Positions 1-12,309 of a stretch of DNA of 64,000 bases are shown one piece after another. A program made the translations under genes and the position numbers. Source of the DNA: Actinomortierella ambigua (lineage: Eukaryota; Mortierellomycota; Mortierellomycetes; Mortierellales; Mortierellaceae); contig JAAAJB010000034.1 in the NCBI GenBank assembly GCA_016098155.1, positions 45,856 through 109,855 on the forward strand. Direction: 5' to 3'. Position 1 is the stretch's first letter. Every line of letters begins with the position of its first letter. The notes beneath the pieces are model-generated. The model made no database searches. It was not told the origin of the DNA and saw only the letters and a program-made list of their open reading frames with translations.

Positions 1-3000
1 AGGATGGCCTAGACGCTTGCGCTTGTATCCCGTGATACGAGTACGGATGGTGCGACAGTACGATATCCAAGAGGATGCATGTGTTCGCGAGTTGCCACGT
101 GAGAGCCATCGTAAAAACTCGCGATAGTCCACCAAGAAATCAACAAAGGCAAACTGGTGAGGGTTGAAGAGGAACGGCGAAGTCACCAGTGCCAGGACAG
201 ACACCCAAAAGTAGGTCAGATGGGGCACCCACATGGTGATGGACGCAAAAATAAGCATCAGCAGCATTCGCATGCCCAGATACAGCGACGGCTCGGCAAA
301 GCGTGAGTAGAGCAGCGAGAAGGGCGTCCGCGTCGTGGCAAAGCCGCGACCAGTCGCGATATAGCGCGCGCCTCCAAAGGACAGGTTCGTCAGGATCGAG
401 TTGGTGTAGATCTGTGTCACAAACACCTCAAACAAGGGCGACAGCGACATGAAATGCTTGCCCAAGCGGAGAATGCTCCGTGCAAAGCCGCGCTCCATAA
501 ACTCTTGGAGGAACAATGGCAAAAAGGCGATGAAGAAGACAATAAAGATGGACAGGACACAGCGTTTGATCCAATCGTACACCGGCACGAGGTTGACGCA
601 TCCTGACTCGACATCATCGGAACAGACCTGTACAGACGACGCCATCGAGCCGATAAAGAGCATCGACACAAGGAACATCTGTACCGACAACATGATGAAA
701 ATGTTGTTGATGTGGAATCCGGGGTGTGCGTAATAGAACGTCAAGAAGCGATCGAGGGGGAGCTGCGTACCGAGATAGTAGTATTCGCGCGACAACATCT
801 GTTCACCCATGCCTGTGCCAATCTTGGTGTTGAAATTGAGAATAGAGCCAAATCCTAAATCACGACCCTTGCCGCATTGGTAGTACTCCGTATGCTTGAT
901 CGTTCCTCCGCGACTAAAGGCTGTCATGCCAGCATAGATATCCTCGTTCAAATGGAGCCCTTTTTGTGCTTTGCTGACACCTATAGGTCATTGTGTTTTT
1001 TTCGTAAGCAAATAGAAAGAAAAGAAAAAATGGGTGTTAGGTTTCGATAATGGTCCCTCGTATGAATCTCCAACCCAAGAACCCAAGCATTCTTCACGCC
1101 GAAAAATGAAACTTACCTCCACGAGTGGACATAAAGATAAAGTTTAGGAAATCAGGATGGCCATAGTGAAGCTTGCCTCCAATCTTGGCCATCATGCGCT
1201 GGGTGAGGGTACCAAACGTCTGCTCCTTGCCGGCGGCGACATCTCCCAAAACGCCAATGTTCTCCGAAAAGATGTACTCTCGAGCGCCCACGATGGCGAC
1301 AGGCGTCGGCACATCTTTCGAGTCGAGCTGAGGTGAATAGGGTGACACTGCAGGCATGTGGTACTGCTCAAACTCGCCAAGGACATTGCGGATCTTGAGG
1401 GCCTCTTCCAGATAGTTGTCCTGATTGGCGTCGACCAATTGAACATACTCGCCTCGCGAAAAGATGATGGAGTGGTTCTGATTGTCAGACTTGCCGTCAC
1501 CCAGGATTGGGTTCCCTGGCAGACGAATGCGGTACTTTGGCTTGCGCTTTCCGTCGGGCATTATCTCGCAATGACCGTCAATCAAGACCGAGTACACGAC
1601 AGGCTCGCCTCCCTCGACCTCTGGTGGGCGCTCGTCCAGATAGGCAATCTGCAGATTCGGGTAGGCACGAAGAAGAAGTTCGGCGTTCTCGGCCTCTTCC
1701 TTGCTAAATTTTGTGAAACGCTGCATCGACACGACAAACTTGAACTTTTGGCTCGACAGTCGGTTCAGTTCTCGCTCAAGACGCTCACCATTGCCGCCAA
1801 ATAGCTGGACAACCTCGGGATTCTCGACACGGTACAACAACTTGATCGCCTTGGCATAGTTCATGAAGCCGGAGACTGTACGGTACAACGTCTGAGCACG
1901 GAGTGACGCCCAGATACGGGTGCGGAGCGTGTACTCGGGAGCAGCCGACTTGAAGCCAATGCAGTAGAAGGGAAGGTCGTCATTCTTGGTCCGGTCAACG
2001 TCCCTGTTACTGTCCTTCTCGGCATCAGAGCCAGAGAGACCTAGACCAGTGCTGCTACCAAACATATTGGACTCCTCGGCCAAGATTTTGGTATCGCGGA
2101 CAAAGTTGTCCCACTCGACCGAATGTAGCTGTTTGAGGTACTCGAGCAAGGTCACGCGCGTGTTTTGGTCCTCCTCGCGGATAATCTCGCGCAAGGAGAG
2201 CAAAATCTTCTCCGAGTAGTGCGGCACCAGAACAGTGAATGTCGGCATCTCATCGACGGGCAAAGGCGAAGGAATCGAAGTCGACAAGGACTGGGCGAAA
2301 AAGGTGATTCGACGTTCAGCCTCCGAGTGCTGAGGGTAAAACTCGGTCTGGACCGAAGAATCCTCTTGAGCAACAAAGAACGTGGGGGCTTTGAGGGTAC
2401 GCTTGTCGCCATGCTCAGAGGGCACCTGCTGGTACAATAATCGCTGGACGTGTTCAATCGACAACAGGTGCTCACGGTACATCGAGATGACGATTGCATT
2501 CCAGATCTGCGAGCAAAGCACTTTGGGCTTGAATTTGACGTCCATATCGGCCGTAGCGAGCAACTTTGCATAAATGCGCTTGGGCAGACGCGAGAAGATG
2601 TTTCGCCATGGTGTCCATATCGAAATACCGAGTCGGAACGACTGGAAGACGGAAAAGATGGTGTTCCAGATAACATACCATAGATAAGTGTCCAGGAAGA
2701 AGAGCACTAGGTCGACAAAGAACATGACAACGACCGTCAGGACTGGCATCACCGAGCAGAGAACCCGGCCAATGTACTTGTCTTCGCAGTTGGGGATGCG
2801 CTCAGAGTAGAGAGCCTTGAGCGGGTCCGTAAAGGAGACCACGAGGAAGAAATATGACTCGACAAGTTTGCATCCAAAGACAAGGGTCCACAGGAAGATG
2901 GAGAGCATACGATCGGATCGGTTCAGCTTTGGGTATGAGGCAGTGAACGTCTGCGATGCCAGATTTTTGCGCGACGTCTTGGATGGCGAGCCAAAGAGCT

Positions 3001-5269
3001 GGTTCGACGGGAAGATGGCAAAGACCAAGGTGGTGATGATGGAAATGACAAACTGAATGATACCAATGATCAAGGACACAGTACCCTTGCGCTGAAACAT
3101 GCAGATATACACCGACGGCCCAGCATTGATGATAAGCACCGTGACCAAGATAATGAGCCGTCGCATCAACATGGCCGAGTTGGACCACGTCAGCGGAATA
3201 AACATAAACTCGCAAAAGACGCCGAGGAGCATGATGCTCGTCGCAATGGCACCTCCCAAGGCAACCACCGACCACTGAACAGGAGCCTCATCTTCATCCT
3301 CGTTCAGGTATAGGAAGGGCGAGTTGTAGGAGGCATAGTACCAAAACGAAACGACATGGATGATCCAGATGCGAGTAAAGTTGACTGCAAGATGGAGCCA
3401 GGTGCGCTTCTCGATGTAGGTCTTGCGGAACGCCGACGACCAATCCATCCGCTGGAGGACATTCCACCGCTGGCCGATATGGATATCAACGAGCCGTGTC
3501 TTGTCATCGAGTCGAAGACGTTCGATACCTTCGGGACTCCAAAAGGCCTGGTTAATGTCGTCGTAGCCGATGATTGACTTGTGGTCGCGTTCGCGCTTGA
3601 CGTACTTGCCACCCATGGCCTCGTAGGATTGGTCGCGGATAAAGGAATACAGAGGAGTGATGACATGACGCAGGTACTCGCCCTCAGGAACGGGATCGAC
3701 CATCTGCTGGCACTCTGACGATAGGTAGTAATCTTCGGCGCACTTGAAGATGAAGCAAAGGCATTCAGGTAGGAATCGGATCTGGGATGCCTCGCCCCAA
3801 AGCAAAAGGTACAGCGCCACTTGACGGGCCCGATCAAAGTGCGACATTTGGTGCATACGCGTCTTCCAATTGAGCTCGGCCGCTGCTAGGTTTTCGTGGT
3901 TCTCGACGTGGAGAGCGCCGGGCTGGGGGACCATCGAGTTGCGGTTGACTTTTTTGTTCTTGCCGGGCGCAGAATGGTAACCCATGTGGTCATCAAGATC
4001 CAGCTGGGCAGCAAAGTACCATTTGCGGTAGTTGGCATACTCTCCCCCGATGTAGTCGGCGTGGATGGTTGTTAGCGCCTGAATTGGACTCATGCGAGAG
4101 GCTCGCGAGTCGAGCATGGTCATGAAGGCATCGAGCTGGTTGCACATGCTGTCGTGTTGGAATCCAAACTTGCGAGTCAGATCCAGCATGATGCTTTCAA
4201 TCTCCTCGCGCGTCACTGGAACTTGTCTCTCAATAGTCCATGATGGGTAAGGGTTTGGAGGAAGAGGAGGGGGGGAAGGCGGCGGTGGCTGCATGGGTAC
4301 CCCATTTGGGTCGGCAAAAGGGTTAAAGTTGGACGATGAGCTGGTGCGGTGGTGATTCTGGTAGTGGTGATTGGAGAACATGCTGCGCTTGCTTTCTAGC
4401 ATTGACAATAATGCATCCGAGGATGGGGCGATGCCAGTATAGCGACCATCATCAGGACCACGAAGCGGGCCAAAGAGATCAACATCTGACCCATAATACG
4501 GGGATGGTGACGTGCGATAGGCATCAGACCTATTCGAATAAGCAGCCTCGCTAAAGGTTTCCGTGTCTGATTCCGATGGGCCAAGAGGAAGTTTGCCCTT
4601 TTGCCTCATGACAGCGAATTTGTCTCTTGGAGGTTGTGAGCCTGAGAATCCTACTGTGGAAGAATATAAGCTATGGTTAGCAGTGCTTCAGAGGAGCATG
4701 CTTTCCTTAGTGTGTCATGGCACCCTCTAATCCATCACTACTTTTCATGCGTCTGCTCCTTTCATTATGAATCACCAAGAGCTTCTTTTTCAATACTTAC
4801 CATCACTAGTTAGCTCAGACTCCTCATCAGTGGTCGCCTGCGAAGGATGGATATACGCCTCCAGTGGAGGTGAGTGTGCAGGGTCTCCATGATAGTGCGA
4901 CGGACTTCCTGTGCTGAGGCTCATTGGATGCCCAGGAAAGATGTTGTTGTTGCTGTTCAAGGGGTGCACAGGGTATTCTTGGGCTGCACTGGAGAATATT
5001 CTAGGCGAAGCCATCTGTCCAGGAGACAGTTGGTGCTGTGGGTAGTAGTCGTACCCTCGTGGTGACATCGCCACCGGCGCAGTAGCAAGAGCAGGGTATG
5101 CCGGAGAAAGCTGTTGGTGTTGGTGAGGCTGCGGGTTAAACGACGAGCTGATGCCTCCTGCATGCTCTGTGCGAGGGCTGATTATTCTCTCCGGCCGTCG
5201 CATGGCAGGCGAGACACGTGCTGTCGAGGATCCAGCAGGGCTACCACCTTGATGGGGTTGGAACTCCAT
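1..5269 (-). CDS. FKS1: 1,3-beta-glucan synthase catalytic subunit (3' end outside window)
   Basis: Plasma-membrane enzyme that polymerises UDP-glucose into cell-wall beta-1,3-glucan. The exons, in coding order, are 5269-4801, 4653-1117 and 980-1. Both joins keep frame, giving 1662 residues before the left edge. Family members run to about 1800-1900, so roughly the last 200 residues are missing. Residues 1-160 are a Pro/Ser/Gln/His-rich cytosolic tail. Next come the conserved N-terminal FKS domain, a first membrane block, the large cytosolic catalytic region (with the family stretch [16 protein letters not shown]) and the start of the second membrane block. The exon-1 donor is GTAAGT and the acceptor is CACAG. 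An alternative start at 4609 would drop the N-terminal exon, but the frame is open from 5269. The echinocandin hot-spot positions read FLVVSFTDP (2822-2848) and DWIKRCVL (553-576). The identification is secure; orthology among FKS paralogues is not tested. Confidence 0.96.
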
Positions 5270-8091
5270 GTGAAGGAGGTGGACTTTTCAAGTCGAACCG
5301 CTGTCGACCTTTCACAACCAGAGCAATGTAGATGAAGAGGAAAAGTCAACACCACTGTATTACGATCAGATGTGAAGAGTATATATCCGGGCGAGAGTGT
5401 GCGGTTGGTTGAGAGGGAGTAAAAGGCGAGAAAAGCAAGCATCCAGAGTGCAATGGCCACACGAGTGTGGAATGCAGATGTAGGGGAGGGGCGAAGAAGG
5501 TCTAGTGTGTATCTGCTTACCGATAGTGTTCTGTGATGTACTTCAGGAACGATCGGCAGTTTACAAGAAATGTGGGTAGCTGCGATTTTTTTTTCGTCCA
5601 ACTCGTCTCCCTTCTGCTACTGCCGTTCCTCTTCGTGCAAGAAAGAGGAGAAGGGAGGTGGTGTTGAGTGAAGTGAATGTCTGCAGCGAATGTCTGCTAG
5701 TTCAATGAGCAATGAATGGCAAGACGTGAATGCAACAGGGCAGGGGCAAAACTAGGTTTATGCAGGTTGGCTGCGTACAAGAGTCTGTGCGCACAGAATG
5801 AAATTTGCGGAGAAATGGGGATTGGCGATAGAAGGACGAGAGAGGGCAGGATATTAAAGGTGCACAGGCAAAGAAGAGGAGAGAAAGAGAAACAGGCAGG
5901 TAGGCGGCAAAAGTGAGGCCGACTAGTTGCGAAAAGAAAAAAGAAAGAGAGAGAGAGAAAGAAAGAAGGAGGGTATGAAAGAAGATAGAAGAAAGGACGA
6001 AACGGTCAAAATACAGTTTGGCGACACTGACATGCTGGAGAGAGGGAACGTGCAGCCTATTCTTACTGGTCCCACTTTCGTCTCTGTGCTTGGACCTGAA
6101 CCTTGTGGGCATCACAGACAATGACACACTAGCCAGGCAGCAGACGACCATACACACATTCCTACAGAGTCAATACACACACGAAGGAGAGATCCAAACA
6201 TAGCAATCCACTCCCTACCTCAAAGACCATCATAAAGTCGTGCCTCTTCCTCTCCTCACTTCTGTTTCAACATCCCCTCCCCTTCTCCACTCTCGATTCT
6301 CCATCCTCTTCGCACACTATAGTCCTTTCCCCATCCCTCCACCATCCCCTTCGTGCCCTGCACCAGACATCCCGGCCACTGATCCGTATCGGCGCCCTCC
6401 GCCACAATTTACTGCAGTCTACTGGTGTTCTGTTTCGTCCTCGGGGTCCTCCCGGCTCGCAAGGTTTATGAGATGGTGAATTAGCAACTATTAATCCTTG
6501 ACCTCTTGTTCGACCACTTTCTGGCACATCGAGGCGTGTGTGCATTTGGATTAGCTCTCTCTCTTTTTGCTCTCCCTCTCTATCTCTGCCTTGTTACCAG
6601 CCTGCTGTCACCATCGGTACCACTCAAGTATATCACTACAGAACGTCAAAAGGCCAAGCACGGCAGGGCATTGCAAAGCAAAGTGGGGCCGGAAGGGAAT
6701 GCATTTCTTCCCTCTACTATAGCTGTCGTCAGCAGATATTCTTCTGCTGGCTCGTATAGCCTCTCAGAGGCTTGCGGATTCGACTATATTTTGTGCATCC
6801 AGTTGTTCATACGATCTACATACATCCACACTGCTGTGAATCGCCATCAGGGCAGACTGGGATATCCAGGAGGTGCTATTGTATCGCATGGCAACCTGTC
6901 TTTTTGCTCACAAAGATTCTATTTGGCAACGAATCAGATTCTCAATGTCTCCTTTTTTTGTACTCAGTGCCCTTATCGTAAGACCCTTGAATATTACTGC
7001 AGAGAACGACAGGCCGCGCACAGGCATTCTAATATAGGTCGTATGTCGCCCCCGTACTTGTCTCGTCTCAATCAGCTTCATCTTGGGCCCCATTTGGTTC
7101 ATACTTTAGTGTGGAATAGTGGCACCCATACGAATGAATGACCGAGTCCAATATTTTGTTTTGTGCTCTGTTCCTTTTCGTACGGCGCCTAGTTCCGAGT
7201 GACTAGCGCTGCGCCTATCAGTAGAGTTTTTACAGCGATGAAAATGTCTGTGCTCCTCCCGATTAAACATATTGAATGGACAGTCTACAGAGGGCAAGGT
7301 CAGGTAGGTTCCACCAGGACGATATTCAATCGATACTTGCCAGCGCAGCTCACTTAGGACCAATGATGCTGTTTGACCAAGAAATTTCATATCTTCAATC
7401 AATTCCGCTTCACGCCGGCTGTTAGCACCATGCAGCAACGGGGGGTGAAAGGGCAGAGAAATGCGTTTTGTCGTTTTTCCTCTATTATTGCTAGATACTT
7501 TGTTGACGTCTCGGATGCTACACAGGGACGAGAGAACGACAGGGATTCTATCGTTGGATGATATCCGTAGCCTCTTTAGAGCTTTGGCCAACCTCGCCAC
7601 GTACCAGCAAGCCCACAGATTCTCATCCCGGCGGGAAGACGGGTAGTAGGTGTAATTACGGTACAAACACACTCTCACCCTGTCTGGGCACCTCTGGCCC
7701 TCTCCACTTTTCTGTTCTTTCCATGCAGGAATCGTTCGTTTGTGTACACTGAGTTGTATCAGAATGAACATCTTGCCACTCTGGAATATCATACACTTTT
7801 ACTGGCTCTTTGTCTGTTAGTGTTATTGGCACGAACCTGGTACAGGTTGCCAAGCGTACCTGTCCCGTATTTGGCCGTAGGCAGTATCGTTGCCCAAGTG
7901 CTTCGAGGCAATCTTTCTCATGAATAAACTCTTTCACAGTTATCACTTACTATAGACACGGGAAACGACACCACTGTCTTCAATATCAATTTATATCCCA
8001 CTTTCAATGAATTTGCCTCTTTAAATCCTCCTCGTTACTCACTCTACCCATTCTGCGCACCAACTGACCCTCTACCTGCGATCTCGTTATT
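5270..8091. promoter_or_regulatory. Divergent FKS/GEL intergenic region
   Basis: This is 2.8 kb between two genes transcribed away from each other. On the plus strand 5640-6010 is purine-rich with a GA-repeat stretch at 5936-5975, and 6230-6380 is strongly pyrimidine-rich. Pyrimidine-rich sense-strand leaders precede most start codons in this window, so the flip near 6150-6230 fits outward promoters. The GEL start lies 1.7 kb beyond the pyrimidine tract. Either the leader is long or an unseen non-coding transcript begins there. No recognisable protein is encoded. The longest ATG-started frame (7792-7106, minus) resembles nothing I know. Confidence 0.5.
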
Positions 8092-9733
8092 ATGACAAAG
8101 ACAATTGCAGCGTCAGTTGTCCTACTAGGGGCACTCTTCAGCTCGCTCACCTATGCGCTGAACCCCATCACCATCAAAGGCACCAAGTTCTTTGATTCGG
8201 TCACCAAAGACCAGTTTTTCATCAAGGGTGTGGCCTACCAGCCACGCACACTGCACTCAGAGGTGATTGATCCTCTGGCCAAGCCAGCAGACTGTAAGAG
8301 AGATTTTGAACTCATGAAGGCGCTGGGTTTGAATACCATTCGTGTGTACCAGGTAAGTGCTATTCGTCGGCCTTGCAACAAGAAACTCTTAAGACGAAAC
8401 ACCTCGTCCCATAGGTTCCTTCCACTAATGCGCAAATGGCTGGCAACACTTTACTCCAACACAGGTCGACAACAGGCAAAACCATGACGAGTGCATGAAA
8501 CTGATGGAAGCGGCTGGTATTTATCTGCTATTGGATGTGGTCGCACCCAAGTACTCGATCGTTCGAACCAACCCCGAGTATGATCTCAACACTTGGTCGA
8601 ACGTCAAGGGCACCTTGGATGCCTTCAAAGGCTACTCCAACGTGCTCGGATTCTTTGTCGGTAACGAAGTCACCAACGACAACAAGACGACGGTGGCCAG
8701 TGCGTACGTCAAAGCTCTGTTGCGTGACACCAAGAACTATCTGGCCAGTGCTTCATCTAGGAAAATTCCAGTTGGCTACGCCAACAATGACGATCCCGAT
8801 ATTCGACTTCAAATCCAAGCCTACTTCAATTGCGGACCTGACAACGAACGCATCGATTTTTTCGGCATCAACCTCTATGAGTGGTGCGGCACAAGTGTCA
8901 CCTACCAGACATCCGGCTATGCAGATCGCTCCAAGGAGATCGAAGGCTATTCGATTCCTGTTTTCCTCTCCGAGTTTGGTTGCAACGCGATCATGCCACG
9001 AACATTCCCGGAGGTCAAGTCCATCCTTGGGCCGGACATGACGGATCTCTGGTCGGGCGGCATTGTCTATGAATGGAGTCAGGAGGACAACAACTATGGC
9101 TTGGTAAAGATCAATCCTGACAATAGTGTCTCGACCTTGCCCGACTACGCCAATCTTAAGAGTGTCCTCGCCCCGCTCAAGCCTGTCGGGGTCAAGATGG
9201 ATGCATACAGTGCAACAAACAAGGCCTCCACCTGTCCAGCCCTCACTCCCATGTGGGAACCCAATGCCAAGCTCCCTCCTATGCCATCAGCAGGTGCCTG
9301 CGACTGCATGATGTCGTCACTCAGTTGCGTTGCATCTGATCAAGCTGTTGTTACCACGGAGAGCCTCGGAACCTTGCTCAACACCATCTGCGGTATGACG
9401 TCGTGCGATGATATCAGTTCCAATGGCAAGGCCGGTGTTTATGGCCGATACTCGTCTTGTCTGCCCTCCCAAAAGCTGTCCTACATGTACAATAAGTACT
9501 ACGCCATTGCTGGCAAAAAGGAGCCTACTTTCTGCTCGTTCAACGGTATGGCCAAGCTATCCACCGCCTCCAAACCGACGGACGAGGGCTGCTCAGATGT
9601 AAAAGATGCCATCATGGTCGCACCGGCTGAAACTTACAAGAGTAGTCAAGCACCCTATTCATTTTCTCCGTTCCTGGTCAGCAGTACGTCTAGCACAGCC
9701 CTTGCCATGGTGATGGGAGGTCTCCTGATATAG
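8092..9733 (+). CDS. GPI-anchored 1,3-beta-glucanosyltransferase (GH72 with X8/CBM43)
   Basis: GEL/GAS/PHR-family cell-surface transglycosylase that cuts and re-ligates beta-1,3-glucan chains, acting on the polymer made by FKS next door. Exons are 8092-8352 and 8465-9733 (509 residues). A signal peptide covers about residues 1-21. The GH72 domain follows, with the acid/base glutamate in FFVGNEV (E155) and the nucleophile in FLSEFGCN (E257). A cysteine-rich X8 (CBM43) module spans about residues 365-455, beginning [11 protein letters not shown] Ser/Thr-rich linker and a hydrophobic C-terminus ([11 protein letters not shown]) form the GPI-attachment signal. The intron has donor GTAAGT and acceptor ACACAG and keeps phase 0. 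Presence of X8 places it with the Gas1/Gas2 subgroup rather than the Ser-rich Gas3-5 type. Confidence 0.95.
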
Positions 9734-9958
9734 ATACAATTTTTTTCCACATGAATTTATGAATCTTCCCTTGCAAGAAAAAAAAATAAAAATAAAATAG
9801 CTACAGTTTCTATGACAAGTGTATCGTGAAATGAAGCAAGTCTTTATGAACAAAATGATGAAGAACCAAACAATTACAAAACGAGAGAAAAAAAAATAGC
9901 CACCTCCCCAATGGTATTTTTCAAAAGGCGCCTATGTCCCCTATTGAATGCATTTTTT

Positions 9959-10840
9959 TTATGCCGATGTTGGTGCATCGCCCAAGGACTCCATCTTTGT
10001 CTTGGCGCTTTCATAGCCAACCTTGCCACCAAGAACAGTTCCATCCAGAGCGTCCTTCAGATCCTGCTCACGCTTGGCCAGATCCTGGGACGACACGACA
10101 CCGCCATTGTCAACAACATTCCGGACCATGTCGCCTACTCGATCCGTGTACAGCTGAGTACCCATGGACAGGGACTGCTCGTAAAACTCGTTGACTTTGC
10201 GATCCAGGTTCTCATGGGTGACAAAGTCCTCCGCTGCATGGTACAGACGGATCAGGTTATCCAAACGCTCCTCCGACTCTTGCTCCTCTCGCTTGTGGAA
10301 GTTGGCGAGGCGCTGCTCCTTGCGTGCCTCCACAAACTCGGCGACGCGCTGCTTCCGTTCTGCTCCTGTACCATAGCCCACCGGGTGCATCAGTGTCTCA
10401 AAGGCCTGACGTTTCTCGTTTGCGATCCGGTCTGCCTCCTGACGTGCTTGCAGTTTCTTCAGTGACTTTTGACGCTGCTCCGTCTGCCGGGATCGCTTGT
10501 GTGCCTCGTCCTTGAGGTGGTCGCGCTGAAAAGAATGACGGAGCTTGGTCATTTCGTAATCGTATTGCTGCTTGGGCGTTCCGTGGGCCTTGTAGTCGTG
10601 CTTCTTGGACATATTGGGCAGATCCTCTGCTGTGCGGGGTTCGGGTGGTGGCATAGGGGCTGCTGAGCTGCCACGAGCGTGAGGCATGCCAGGGGCATAA
10701 CCCTCCTTGCCTGGGCGGTAGTTGACTGAGGGCTCCTCAACAGACTTGCGACCAATGGTGGTCGAGTACGAAGCCCGTGCTGCTGTGAAGGACACAGAGG
10801 AGCCTGCCCTCTGGAGTTGATGGAATGTCGAACGGAGCAT
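9959..10840 (-). CDS. Mitochondrial small ribosomal subunit protein mS26 (Pet123-like)
   Basis: Single-exon gene of 293 residues from the chosen start at 10840, which gives a mitochondrial presequence (MLRSTFHQLQRAG, rich in Arg, Ser and Thr, no acids). The frame is open upstream to an ATG at 10921, but that 27-residue extension would bury the presequence. After about residue 90 the protein is one long charged, probably coiled-coil helix. The stretch LDNLIRLYHAAEDFVTHENL has the pattern of yeast Pet123 (L-N-L-Y-H-x-A-x-x-F-V-T-E). That pattern is my main evidence, recalled from the family and not searched. It converges tail-to-tail with the GEL gene (225 bp apart) and is divergent from the SRP40-like gene. 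Confidence 0.65.
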   Translation of the reverse strand: MLRSTFHQLQRAGSSVSFTAARASYSTTIGRKSVEEPSVNYRPGKEGYAPGMPHARGSSAAPMPPPEPRTAEDLPNMSKKHDYKAHGTPKQQYDYEMTKLRHSFQRDHLKDEAHKRSRQTEQRQKSLKKLQARQEADRIANEKRQAFETLMHPVGYGTGAERKQRVAEFVEARKEQRLANFHKREEQESEERLDNLIRLYHAAEDFVTHENLDRKVNEFYEQSLSMGTQLYTDRVGDMVRNVVDNGGVVSSQDLAKREQDLKDALDGTVLGGKVGYESAKTKMESLGDAPTSA

Positions 10841-11090
10841 GGTCGATTGATGAATGAGAGGTTTGGCGGCGATGAATGCAAAGGGGAAACGGGACGTCGG
10901 AATTGTTGTTTTTCTTCCCACTTGATCAGGTAGGGGCTCCGAGCACCTGAAGGTCCAAGACGGAAAGCAGTCACTATGTCGGCGAGGTAAACAACAAAAA
11001 AAAAAAAGATGCCTCTTTGCTTCCCAACTGCATCACCCTCCTGCACAATTTCATCCACCTTTTCCCCTCATCCATCTCGCCCTTGCCGTC
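10841..11090. promoter_or_regulatory. Compact divergent promoter (mS26-like / SRP40-like)
   Basis: Only 250 bp separate the two start codons, so both genes must share this promoter unless UTR introns extend it. It contains an A-rich run at 10992-11008 and pyrimidine-rich DNA just before the plus-strand ATG. Pairing a mitoribosomal gene with a nucleolar ribosome-biogenesis gene suggests co-regulation; that is inference. Confidence 0.5.
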
Positions 11091-12309
11091 ATGTCACCAC
11101 CAGCAGAACTCTTTTCCCTTATCGCCGACTTTTTGAACTCGCAGGGCTGCTATGACACCGTCAAAGCCCTGAAAAAGGAGGCCAAGAACGTATGTTTCAT
11201 TGGCCATCAGCTTGGTGGCAAATGTCCCTATCAATTAGCCCGAGAAAGCTTATCTAACAACCGCCCCCTTTGCTTTTATTCTCTCAACTAGACTCTGAAG
11301 ACCGTCGATACTACAGAGTCAAAGAAGACGCTACTTGAGATCTACAACGACTTTGCCAAACAGTATGTGAATCATCGAAATCGATATGTTGTATCGCTAT
11401 TGGAGCACCTTCTTTTCGTCCGACTGCCTGATCGCTCATAACCTTTTGTCTCTTCAACCTCAATCGATCCCTCTAGGAGCAAGAATGGAAGCGATAAGGA
11501 TGACTCCTCGGACGACTCGAGCGACTCTTCTAGTGACGAGTCCTCTTCATCGTCGTCCAGCGATGATGAGTCCGATTCCTCGTCGTCATCTTCCTCTTCA
11601 GATGATGAGTCTTCTTCGTCTTCGGATGATGAGTCTTCTTCTTCGTCTTCAGATGATGAGTCTTCTTCTTCTTCGTCGTCGTCTTCTTCTTCCTCCTCTT
11701 CTTCGGAGTCCGAGTCGAGCGACAGCAGCAGCAGCGAGGACGAGGATGATAAAACCAACACCAAGAAGCGGAAGGCTGCCTCTAGCGACAGCGACTCTTC
11801 GTCGTCTGAGTCGTCGTCCTCAGAGTCTGATTCGGAAAAGGAGGTGAAGAAGAACAAGCAGAAGGCTGAAACGAAGGACCAAGAGAAGGTTGATCAGACA
11901 CCAAAGCCCAACAAGGTATGTGCCATTTGCTGGTTGATGCGCGTTGTGGCAGCAACTTTTTAGGACATCACGGAATGATTAAGCATTGACCTTTTAATTT
12001 ATTTTATTTTTCATCTATTCGCTACTGCAGGACACAAAGGAAAACAACAAGACTCAGAATACGCCATTCAAGCGTGTCAAGGCCGAGGATGTTGTGTTCC
12101 TCGATAACAGGCTAAAGGACAACACTTACATGTCGAAGGGTGGAGCTGAGGAAGGATATGGCTTCAAGGCACACCAGGACCTGATCGTCACAAGAGGAAA
12201 GGGATTCCGCAACGAGAAGAACAAGAAGAAGCGCGGCTCGTACCGTGGAGGACAGATCGATATGAAGTCGCACTCGATCAAGTTCAACTTTGGAAGTGAC
12301 GACGAGTAG
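11091..12309 (+). CDS. Nucleolar SRP40/Nopp140-like protein (LisH, acidic Ser tract, SRP40 C-terminal domain)
   Basis: Exons 11091-11189, 11292-11362, 11477-11915 and 12031-12309 give 295 residues, all in frame. Residues 1-33 are a LisH dimerisation motif (LFSLIADFLNSQGCYDTVKA). About residues 60-150 are an extended Ser/Asp/Glu tract with casein-kinase-2-like SSSDDES repeats, as in Nopp140. The last 80 residues are the SRP40 C-terminal domain, with the landmarks TPFKRVK, FLDNRLKDN, GYGFKAHQDL and the terminal SIKFNFGSDDE. Family members are snoRNP chaperones and assembly factors shuttling between nucleolus and Cajal-like bodies. This one has a single acidic block rather than the many alternating blocks of animal Nopp140. 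Confidence 0.9.

Noticed and set aside
6506..7141. 211-codon plus frame in the same region
   Set aside because: Begins at TTG rather than ATG, no recognisable domain and no splice-linked partner.
7106..7792. 228-codon ATG-started frame on minus between FKS and GEL
   Set aside because: Arg/Ser-rich composition, no motif and no leader signature; compatible with a chance opening in 2.8 kb of intergenic DNA.
11372..11857. Acidic/Ser-rich minus-strand frame
   Set aside because: Antisense shadow of the Ser/Asp tract of the SRP40-like gene.
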